DNA from: Mortierella alpina | Taxonomy: Eukaryota > Mortierellomycota > Mortierellomycetes > Mortierellales > Mortierellaceae | DNA length: 64,000 nt | Assembly: GCA_029449245.1 (NCBI GenBank) | Contig: JANATF010000001.1 | Location: 2,232,001 to 2,296,000 of the forward strand | Direction: 5' to 3' | In this document: positions 23,043 to 32,147 of the stretch, piece by piece | How positions within the stretch are numbered: the first letter of the stretch is position 1 | Layout: every line of letters starts with the position of its first letter | The notes under the pieces: model-generated | Seen by the model: only the letters and a program-made list of their open reading frames with translations | What the model was told of the DNA's origin: nothing | The model's database searches: none | Program-made: the position numbers and the translations under genes

Positions 23043-23507
23043 GGATGGCAACTTGCTGGTCAGCGACTTTACTCGATTCGAATTCAAGCGCAAGGAGGCA
23101 GACCCTTCGCAAGTTCGAAGGCGCTGCAAACCATCAACGTCGCGCTGTAGACCTTTCCCTGGTAGGGGAGTGATGGTAATGGATCCACGAACCGTTTTAT
23201 ACAGGATCTCCCTGTACGCCCATTGCCCATCGGTCTACAACGCTCCATCAATTTTGACAAACACCAATATAGCAACCGATAGCGAACCTGGATGGCACCC
23301 TTGCTGGTCAGCGACTTCACTCGATTCGAATTCAAGCGCAAGGAGGCAGACCCTTCGCAGAATGGAAGGCGCTGCAAACCATCAATGTCGCGCTGTAGAC
23401 CTTTCCCTGGTAGGGGAGTGATGGTAATGGATCCACGAACCGTTTTATACAGGATCTCCCCGTACGCCCATTGCCCATCGGACTACAACGCTCCATCAGT
23501 TTTGACA
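23043..23507. repeat. Tandem duplication, about 217 bp, two copies
   Basis: The segment at about 23043-23259 recurs at about 23290-23507 with only scattered substitutions. Both begin ggatggca, continue gctggtcagcgact, and end with cattgcccatcgg then ctacaacgctccatca. The copies are separated by about 30 bases. Neither strand gives a recognisable protein, so this is listed as a recent duplication of unknown sequence. Confidence 0.9.
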
Positions 23508-23604
23508 GGTCCGCTATGGCGAGAATACAAGAGGGTGATGTTCAAGGAGTAACAAAAGGAGGGTGAAGGGGTGAAATTTGTGCTTGCGTGTGCGATTGTT
23601 ATAA

Positions 23605-24477
23605 CTACGACTTTCCTGTGGCTTGCACATTTCTTGAGGGGCCAAGGACAGGACAGCGAAGTGTGCGCGACAGGCTGAAAGCAACCTCATACTGTAATAC
23701 TGCTGGGCGCTTGCTTGCATACTCATCCCACTCTTTGCCAAAATGCTCTTGTAGCATCCTCTCCTCTTCTTGTAACGGCACAGAAACATCTGGGCTTGGA
23801 ATGACCCATACAAGATCACCACCAGTATGCCTGTATTGACTCCAAATGGTTTCATAAAGGCAGCAAAATAGCCAATATAGCTTACCAGATAGCTGGCAAC
23901 GACATCCCAGAGTCCCTTATTCCAGAGCACCATGTAGACTGCCGTGCTATTGACGACGGCGCCTGTATAGCTAGGGTGGAGAAGGACTCTATATGGCCCG
24001 TCTTTGACCAGCCTGTGACCAGGCCGGATGGTCAGTTGGTACTATATATGTTGTAAGGAACAATATTTTAGTTGAAAGCTTTAAGCAAACGGGACGGGGA
24101 CCGCGCGTGAGTGTTCAGCGTACAACTGTACAAGTGATCATCGATCCAGCGTCCAGTAAGTCCAGCGTCTCAACGCCATCCCACCAACAGCAATCAGGAA
24201 CCCACCACATGCCATGGCTCCAACACCCCCAGCTGTTGCATCGCCATTATATGTTGGTTGTGTCCAAGTCGACCGAGGTACATCAGGACGAGATAAACAC
24301 CAGTCTCGATTAAGGCTATTGCGATGAGAATGTACGGAGCAGCTTTGAGGTCCACGAGACGCTTTCGACGTTAATCTTATCCTTGGACCGGGAGACGGTT
24401 CGAGAAGATGGCGGAGGTGCAATCGTGAAGGCGAGGGACAGGCCAGTGACCGCAACATAAATAGCCTTTAAAAGCAT
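23605..24477 (-). pseudogene. Decayed isoprenylcysteine O-methyltransferase (ICMT)-like gene
   Basis: Reading the minus strand from ATG 24477, ICMT-like pieces appear in order but in different frames: N-terminus with a hydrophobic segment (VAVTGLSLAFTIAPPPSSRT); LKAAPYILIAIALIETGVYL after a shift; GGFLIAVGGMALRRWTYWT after a second shift; then a stop; then TIRPGHRLVKDGPYRVLLHP with SYTG; hydrophobic segments; and, after another shift, QEEERMLQEHFGKEWDEYA. The GH-x-LV-x-x-GPY-x-x-x-x-HPSYTG and EE...FG-x-EW-x-x-YA motifs are hallmarks of ICMT-type enzymes, which methylate prenylated C-terminal cysteines at the ER. One break could hide an intron, but I could not build a model that restores all pieces, so it is called a pseudogene with at least three lesions. 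The motifs are well kept, so decay is probably recent. Confidence 0.7.
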
Positions 24478-25700
24478 GATATAGTAGGTATGATACGATA
24501 GTTTTACGTGCTCAGGACAGAAGATGAAGTAGCTTCAAGATCGCTGGTCAGATAGGTGGAGGAGTAGCGGGTAATGTCCAGCGGTACAATGGACACGAAA
24601 AGAGGCGAAAGAAATTAAGAAACCAAAGACTGAAAAAGACCAAAGGGAAGATGAGAGTAATGGAGTCCAAGAGAGAAGTTTCGAAAAACGAAAAAACGAC
24701 GGTCGATGCTCGCACGCGCCTGATCCCGTAAATATCTTAACTCTTCCTGTTCCCTCTCCGAACACGCGAGTTCGGACTCAGACCATGCACCGAAAGAATG
24801 ATATATGATATATTCTTGCTTTGCCTTTCCCACCTTGTTCCCATCCCTTGATCTCTCCTTGCCATCTCCTCATCCCTAAGTAAGGTACATATATTGGCGA
24901 AACGCGAAAATGCGCTCCAAAGATTTGATGCAGTGCACCATAACAGGAATGTATGCACATAGACTCCTCGACTGTACCAGAAGTTCATGGTCCAATGGCG
25001 CCGTTCTGGCTCCCCGATGGTGACACAGAAGTTTGTGCGCGCAATACGGCGCGTAATTTACAGCTTCCATCTTGTATTCTTCCATCCCTGACTGGTCCCT
25101 ATCAGTCATTTCTCCCAGCCTTTGCAACTCCTCTTAAATCTACGCTTACTTAGTCTCCTCATCTGCAGCTAGATATCATGGTCCAAGGGTGTTCTTTCTT
25201 CTTGTATGCCGATTTCTCTGCGTGCCTCCTCGGATCTCAAGAGTTCTAGACAAGATCCTGACTTATTTTTATCAAATATCTTATTTGCTAGTACTCGCTC
25301 AGCTTATAAATATATCAGACCTACAACATGTTGCCATCTCATAAAGCTCATACCTCCAAATCTTTAATAACGTCCACGGCACCTACTCTCTTACGTCAAG
25401 AACCATAGCAAGTGCCGCGCAGACGCCTCATAACCTCTCCATCCCGTTTCGACCACGCCTCCTGTCATTCTTAAACTCCTTTGTCCGTCCGGCTTCTCAT
25501 CCGTCAACCCTGGTAGGAATCGCTGAACTCTCTCTACATTAATGAATCTTATAGGCGTCCATCGCGATTTACCCATTATATGCATACAACTATTTAGAAC
25601 GTATTAACCATGCCCCACAATCCCATGGACCTGTGGCGAACGATGTTGATACTCCGGTGAGCTCCTACGTTTCATCTCCGCACTATGAGTGGGCGTAAAC
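24478..25700. other. Intergenic region between the ICMT and lyase relics
   Basis: No supported gene. Small frames on both strands lack any family signal. It is AT-rich with simple A/T runs. Confidence 0.4.
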
Positions 25701-26810
25701 ATGCATCACCTCGTACTAATCTCACACCCCGATATAAAACAGTTGATCTCGCCTCTTGTTACTGAACTCAAGATCCAGCACAATCTTTCGACGGTGGATG
25801 ACAAGGACCAAATCCTTGTTGGCGGGTGCTTGCTCGCAATTGAAGACGTATTGGCAGTGGCTGAGCACGGAGCAGCTGTGCGTCTGAATCCTGCGGCGTC
25901 ATTCCGGGACCGGATTGACCGTGGTGCAAACTTTTTGCGCGCGCGCCTAGTAGGCGGGGCGACCGTCTATGGCGTGAAGGCGGGCTACGGCGATGCATGC
26001 GACGTTGGTGTGTCCTCAGAGCTGGTGAGAGACTTGCCATTGCAACTCACGCGCTTCCTTGGTTGCGGGATGGGCGAATATCTGGACGCTGACGCCACTC
26101 TGGCTGCGATGGTAGCACGACTTAATTCGCTCGCGTATGGCTATTCTGGTGTTCGCTGGGAGCTGCTCGACAAACTAATGCAATTGATAAACGAGCGTGT
26201 GCTGCCTCGCATTCCAGCCGAAGGTTCAGTCGGTGCAAGTGGAGATTTGATCCCGCTTTGCTATCTGGCGGCAGTACTCATCGGCGAGCGCGAAGTGATG
26301 TATGATAGCCGACTTGTTGGATCGCCAGTTTGCCCTGCTGGTCGATTGCAAGTTCAACCACGGTCTGCCACTCAACTTGTGTGGGAGCGTCGGTGGACGA
26401 ACAGCGATCAATCGTGGCTCCAATGGAATACAGATTGGTACTTCCGCATGGACTGCCGAAGCTCTGAAATTGACGATGCCCGCAAGCGTGTTTTCACGTT
26501 CCACCGAATCGCACAATCAAGATAAGGTTAGAATGGGCACGATCGCCGCACGCGATTGTCTGCGCGTGCCTACGCTGACGAGCAGGTTGCTGCTGCCCAT
26601 ACTTTGGCAACCGTGCAGGCCGTAAAACGACGTTTGCGCGACCCAGCTATTTCACCAGTGCCGGGTGTGCTCCAGAAGTTCATGCATATGGTTGGGACTC
26701 ACTCTGATTTTGTGAACGAGGACCGACCACTTGACAAGGATTTGCATGCCACTGTGCGATGGATAAAGACAGGTGCTGTGCCACTTTATGGAGATTTGGC
26801 AAGATTCTGA
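25701..26810 (+). pseudogene. MIO-type aromatic amino acid ammonia-lyase (HAL/PAL/TAL family), broken, copy 1
   Basis: From ATG 25701 about 205 residues read cleanly: IEDVLAVAEHGAAVRLNP; the catalytic-Tyr motif VYGVKAGYGD (Tyr at residue ~90); LNSLAYGYSGVR; and GSVGASGDLIPL, whose Ala-Ser-Gly (residues ~179-181, DNA 26235-26243) is the triad that cyclises to the MIO cofactor. After REVMY (26305) the frame jumps into LLDRQFALLVDCKFNHGLPL, SAWTAEALKLTMPASVFSRS and MGTIAARDCLRV, then jumps again (26556 on) to VAAAHTLATVQAV and NEDRPLDKDLHATV. About 180 residues between the MIO region and LLDRQ are missing, so one internal deletion and one further frameshift are needed. The enzymes deaminate His, Phe or Tyr non-oxidatively. 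By eye the sequence resembles bacterial (Burkholderiales-like) lyases more than fungal PAL; inference. Confidence 0.85.
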
Positions 26811-28415
26811 TATCAGGACAGAACAGGTGAGTGAACGGTGTAAAAGTGCTTATAAAAGCACCCGATTTTTATAGTAGTGTTTAACGAAGTTGCATCCATC
26901 TCATTTCGTTAGCCGGCAAGGAGAATGACTGCAGAATACATCTACTACCTGTTGAGTATGCGGAAATAATAAAGGTCTAAAGGCAACGCGCATGCACATG
27001 CCGTTCACCTTTTCTCTGAGAGAATAGAAGTCTCTGGGCTTGATTAAGTCGACTTGTCCTATAGCATCCACTTTTTTTGCGTTTCTGAGATTCTGTTGTG
27101 ACCTTCGATACTCTTTATTTTTCACATGAAATACATTCATCGACGAGTAATTGTTGTGAAAGCCGAATCAGTTGACTCCTTCTCGTTGAGAATGATTCTT
27201 ATGCCTTGTTGTATGGCTTCTTTCACTGTAGTATGGTTGAACGTGGTCGTGACGTTAATGGTGAACAAAACGCGAAGCTGTCGACTCTCGCTCTCCGAGA
27301 TGCTGATCATGTCTTCGTCGTCGTGGTTGGAAGTTGATAGCATCAAGTGCAGAGTCCGTATTTATCCACGTCTGCTCGTTAATGGTGATATTCATCTGCT
27401 GCGCAATGACAGGTCCGCTGCAGAGCCTTGTTCTCGTAAAGTTGGTAAAAGAATAGCCGCTACTGTCTTGATTCCGCTGCCAGCCTTCAACAGATAGTGT
27501 TCAAGCAGGGTCCGGAGAGTGCGTGGATGACAGGTGGGTATTTGAAACAGAAAAAAAACTCCAGCGTATTCCATATACGCCTTGACCGTACGCTCGACAA
27601 CCGCTGCTCATTATCCGCGGCCCATAGCCAGACTGTGGAGTGCTTGTGGAGTGCATTATGGGTCCAACGATGACCTCTCATGTGTTCAGTTGCACACGTA
27701 GAGTCTAAATAAGTATACATGATGTGATCAGCCAAGAATCCGTCCCAATCACAATCTTTTTGGAGACGTGCAATATTCACCAGAGTCCAGTAGTAAGTAG
27801 ACAGAGATACGAACGCGTCTACTATCGTAGACTCCTTAACAAAGACCAACGAGTCCAATCAAAACAGTGAAAGTGCTTGCCTAGAAGATACAAAATGTCA
27901 TATCTAGAAGCTTGGCTCCAGGTACCAATCATGGACCTTCGCCAGCACGAACTACATGAACCAGAAAGATGTTCCTGGTCCGGATCAGTCATCCGGTACC
28001 CATTCTATGTAGTATTGGCGTAACGTCTAATGAATTAGGATCATGGCCAATCATTCAGAAGTTAGGATACGCGCCAGGCTATAGCCTTCCGCTATCCATC
28101 TCTTAGCAATGACTCCTTCACCTATCCATCTACCCAACATTACATCTCTGTAGTAACAATAAACATGTATAAATACCGGTGTGTGGTCAGTGTGGACCGA
28201 CATCTTTTTCTCACTTACTTTCCTACCATAAAACTTGCCTACACGTTTCAGGAGAGTCTACGATGTATGCTCCAAGATGTGGAAATGCGGGAGGTTGCTC
28301 ATGAGTATCCTCTATTCTTGTTCTGCCATAGATCTCGTGTGAATCTGAGAGGGCAAGGGCAAGGGAGCATATGTAGGTGGGCGAGAAGGGAAGGAGGTTC
28401 AAGGTGTGATTAAGG
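26811..28415. other. Intergenic region with unassigned coding-like scraps
   Basis: The minus strand between about 27860 and 26900 shows protein-like runs in changing frames (for example TLLEHYLLKAGSGIKTVAAI and SGPVIAQQMNITINEQTW) without an intact model. The family is not recognised. The plus strand has nothing supportable. Probably another decayed gene or element. Confidence 0.3.
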
Positions 28416-28630
28416 ATGATATTCAAGTTGGTAGTTAAGGATTTAGAGGAAGGTCCAGAGCACGGCAAATATCTTTCTCAGCTGGTGTGTGAGCATCAGG
28501 TCCATCAGTGCGACAGCTACTGTCTCGTAGACAAACGGTGTCGATTCAGTTACCCGCAGCCAGTCCATCCAGGTTGCTACAAGGCTTGGTCCTACCAATT
28601 TTACGTGGGTCGCGACCCTCAGCATGCTGT
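28416..28630 (+). mobile_element. Helitron-like helicase relic
   Basis: One frame reads LVVKDLEEGPEHGKYLSQ, then LVCEHQVHQCDSYC, LVDKRCRFSYPQPVHP and YQFYVGRDPQ. The H-x-C-x-x-YC followed by a CRFxYPxP block is typical of the segment after the Rep-like domain in Helitron and related PIF1-type transposon proteins. There is no HUH motif or helicase ATPase motif nearby, and the fragment is about 70 residues long, so it is a scrap. The minisatellite begins about 230 bases downstream. Confidence 0.5.
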
Positions 28631-28857
28631 CTTCTGGATTGGAACTAAAATATCGAGGGTAGCCAATCATATCCTTCGAGAATTACCTTTACAATCCAAC
28701 TTCAAAGTGCTAGAAAAAAGAATTGGTTTTTTGACTCGACCACTCCTCCTCAATCCTCCACGAAAATTAGTCTTGAACACGAGCCAATGATATCTCCAAT
28801 CCAATATGAAAATCCATGCCCAGAATCCACCGTTGAATGAGGCTTTAGCATGTTCTC

Positions 28858-31058
28858 GACAATCCGGTTTTCTTGTCAGTTCGCGCTCTTGACAAACCGT
28901 CCTCTTGACAAACCGTCCTCTTGATAATCCGCCCTCTTGACTATCCGCGTTCTTGACAATCCCCTCTCTTGACAATACACGCGCTTGCAAGCACCTCTCT
29001 TGACAACACACACGCTTACACTCTTGACAATCCGGGTTCTTAACAATCCGGGTTCTTGACAATCCGCCCTATTGATAGCACACGCGCTTGCTAGCACACG
29101 CTATTGACAATCCAGGTTCTTGACAATCCGCGTTCTTGACAATCCTCCCTCTTGACAACACACACGCTTGCTATCACACGCTCTTGACAAACAATCCGAG
29201 TTCTTGACAATCCGGATTCTTAACAATCCGCCCGCTTGACAATACACGCGCTTGCTAGCACACGCTCTTGACAATCCGGTTTTCCGGGTTCTTATCCGCC
29301 CTTTTGACAGCACACACCGTCACAAGCATGCTCTCTTGTCAATCAGATCTCTTGTCATCCAGTCTCTTGCCATCCAGTCCCTTGTGAATCCGCGTTTTTG
29401 TCAATCCACTCTCTTGTCAATCCACTCTCTTGTCAATCCACTCTCTTGTCAATCCACTCTCTTGTCAATCCACTCTCTTGTCAATCCACTCTCTTGTCAA
29501 TCCACTCTCTTGTCAATCCACTCTCTTGTCAATCCACTCTCTTGTCAATCCACTCTCTTGTCAATCCACTCTCTTGTCAATCCACTCTCTTGTCAATCCA
29601 CTCTCTTGTCAATCCACTCTCTTGTCAGTCCACTCTCTTGTCAATCCGCTCTCTTATCAATCCGCGCTCTTGTCTGTCCGCCCTCTTGACTTGTCTGTCC
29701 ACTCTCTTGTCAATCCACTCTCTTAACAATCCAAGCTCTTGACAATCCGCCCTCTTGACAACACACGCGCTTGCTAGCACACGCTCTTGACAATCCAGGT
29801 TCTTGACAATCCACCCTTTTGACAATACGCACGCTTGAAAGCACACAGTCTTGACAATCCGCGTTCTCGACAATCCGCGTTCCTGACAATCCGCGTTCTT
29901 GACAAAATAATCCGTGGTCTTGTCAATACACGCGCTTACTAGCACACGCTCTTGACAATCCGCGTTCTTGACAATCCGCCCTCTTGACAATACTCGCGCT
30001 TGCTAGCACACGATCTTGACATTCCAGGTTCTTGACAATCCGGGCCAACAATCCGCGTTCTTGACAATCCGCGTTCTTGACAATCCACGTTCTTGACAAT
30101 CCGCGTTCTTGACAATCCGCCCTCTTAATAATACACACACGCTTACAGGCACACACTCTTGACGATCCGCGTTCTAAACAATCCGCGTTATCGACAATCT
30201 GCCCTATTGACAACACACTCCCTTGCTAGCTACAGTAGCACACGCTCTTGACAATCCAGGTGCCTGACAATCCGTGTTATTGACAATTCACCCTATTGAC
30301 AATACACACGCTTACAAGCACACACTCTTGACAATCCGGGTTCCCGGTTATCGTCCGCCCTTTTGACAGCATACACCTTGACAAGCATGCTCTCATGTCA
30401 ATCCGCTCTCTTGTCAATCGGCTCTTATCATCCAGTTTTTTGTCATTCCGTGCTCTTGTCATCTCTCTTGTCAATCTGCTGACCTGTCAATCCACTCTCT
30501 CGTCAATCCGCGCTCTTGTCAATCCGCGCTGTTGTCAATCCAGTCTCTTGTCAATCCGCGCTGTTGTCAATCCACTCTCTAATCAATCCACTCTCTTGTC
30601 AATCCACTCTCTTGTCAATCCATTCACTCTCTTGTCAATCCATTCACTCTCTTGTCAATCCGCTCTCTCTTGTCAATCCGCTCTCTCTCTTGTCAATCAT
30701 TCACTCTCTTGTTAATCCATGCACTCTCTTGTCAATCCTTTCACTCTCTTGACAATGTAAATGTACTCTGCTGACAATCCGCTGTCTTGACATCATACAC
30801 TTTTGATACTCCGCGTTCTCGATAATTCACACCCATGACAATCTGCAGTGACAATCCACCCTCTTGGCGATCCGCGTTATTGACAATCCACGCACACACT
30901 CTTGACAATTCGTCTCCCTGACAGTCAGCGTGCTTACTTATCCGCGTTCTTGACAACCCGCGTTCTTGATAACTCGCACAATTGGCAACACGCACTTTTG
31001 CTAATCCGGGGTTTTGAATATCTGCGCTTTTGACAATCCACACTCTTGACAACAAACG
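28858..31058. repeat. 2.2-kb minisatellite of ~16-bp units with higher-order structure
   Basis: Almost all of the interval is built from ~16-base units with the core CTTGACAATCCGCGTT or CTTGTCAATCCACTCT. From about 29400 to 29632 the unit CTCTTGTCAATCCACT is repeated some 14 times essentially perfectly, then with single changes to about 29720. The flanks (28858-29330, 29730-30370, 30760-31058) carry more diverged TTGACA-type units. 30390-30750 is a second TTGTCA-type block. In the TTGACA blocks a longer unit recurs (acacgcgcttgctagcacac then two or three 16-mers), giving a higher-order repeat. The protein-like frames across it are periodic by-products (3 x 16 = 48 bases). Confidence 0.95.
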
Positions 31059-32019
31059 CTCTTGCCGCTCTGGGTTCTTTACCTATTGAGTAGACTTACT
31101 ATTGCAAGTCGGTTTGCCCTTATAAGCCCCTTCGTAGGCGACCATCGAAGGCGACCTTCGATATATTTGGCCAACTCTAGCAGTGATCAATACTTATCGC
31201 GCACTAATTTTCGCAATCTCCCACCCCAAGACCTTGAAGATACTGTTCTTAAGCAATTGCTGCCAACTTATCGCTGGGCTAGTTAGTATGAAGCTGTCCA
31301 AATTTCAGACAATGACAGGGAGCGATGGCTGACAACAATATACAAAATTATTGCCTGGCATGTTTTTGCAGAGTCGCTTGATGCTGGGCACGACCGAGGA
31401 TGGGTGTTCAGCTGCGACCAGAAGCAATTGCTGAACAGATGCTTCTTTAGGACACATAGAGGTGTCGGTAGAATAAATATGAAGCCATTTAGAAAGCAGG
31501 GTGTTATTGGAGAACCGGCTATGCTCTTCTGCCATGCCGAGGATGACAGGTGCCATGCGCCCTGAGGCATGCCCTTGACGATGCTGGTCAGTTGGTGGCA
31601 CCAATTGAAACAGTGTGCTGTTGTCCTTGGCAGATAGTAGATGTGGAGTTTTTTTTCCTCTATTTATCTCTATAATGCGGTTGCATGGGTGGCACAGCTT
31701 GGGTGTATCGAGGTACTGTTCAATGGACCAATGCAGTGACGGGCAAGCCATTGGGCGAAAGGGGGTGCGGGTTGCGGTAAACAGCACGGCTCTGAGAGCT
31801 GGGCCTGCTGGTTGTGGGTGCAAGGAAGAGCTCTTCGGAAGACCCGCTCTAGGCGAGGAGCATGAGGCGTATCCAAGACGGCAGGACGCAGTGGAGGGAT
31901 AGCAGCATTTGGCTGGTGCAGAATGGACCACGCTGAGTCTTAAAAATAGGCACGTACACATGCTGCAACGGCCGATACTTTTTTTTTTTAGTTCCTTTTT
32001 CCTCTTTTCGTTCACTCAC
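31059..32019. other. Intergenic region upstream of the TMCO4-like gene
   Basis: Includes a short palindromic stretch at about 31134-31165 (gaccatcgaaggcgaccttcgata). A 236-residue minus-strand frame here begins with GTG, not ATG, and shows no family signal, so it is not called. The end nearest 32 kb has the promoter of the next gene. Confidence 0.4.
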
Positions 32020-32130
32020 ACGCAAATACACGCACACACACGCACATACACGCACATACACACAACGCACACACAGACACAGCAGACAGCACACAGCGCA
32101 CATACCCACAGGCACCCGCACACCTCCAAC
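32020..32130. repeat. CA-rich simple repeat in the promoter/5' UTR
   Basis: An imperfect (CA)n tract with CACACGCA and CACATACACG variants ends about 20 bases before the ATG at 32148. C/A- and C/T-rich leaders also precede several other genes in this window. Confidence 0.8.
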
Positions 32131-32147
32131 ACCCTCGCCAGCGCACC

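Noticed and set aside
24380-24420. tRNA-like GGTTCGA box
   Set aside because: No matching A box or foldable cloverleaf; it lies inside the ICMT relic. No tRNA was found in the window by eye.
29252-29742. Repeat-encoded 'proteins' (HSLVNPLSCQST-type) across the minisatellite
   Set aside because: All frames are open because the 16-mer contains no stop in any register; a by-product of the array.
28858-31058. CRISPR-like array
   Set aside because: Units are contiguous 16-mers without unique spacers, in a eukaryotic context.
28858-31058. Bacterial -35 promoter boxes (TTGACA)
   Set aside because: They are the repeated core of a minisatellite; no bacterial genes or -10 boxes follow.
31305-32015. 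236-residue minus-strand frame upstream of the TMCO4-like gene
   Set aside because: Begins at GTG, crosses the next gene's CA-rich promoter, low-complexity start, no family signal.
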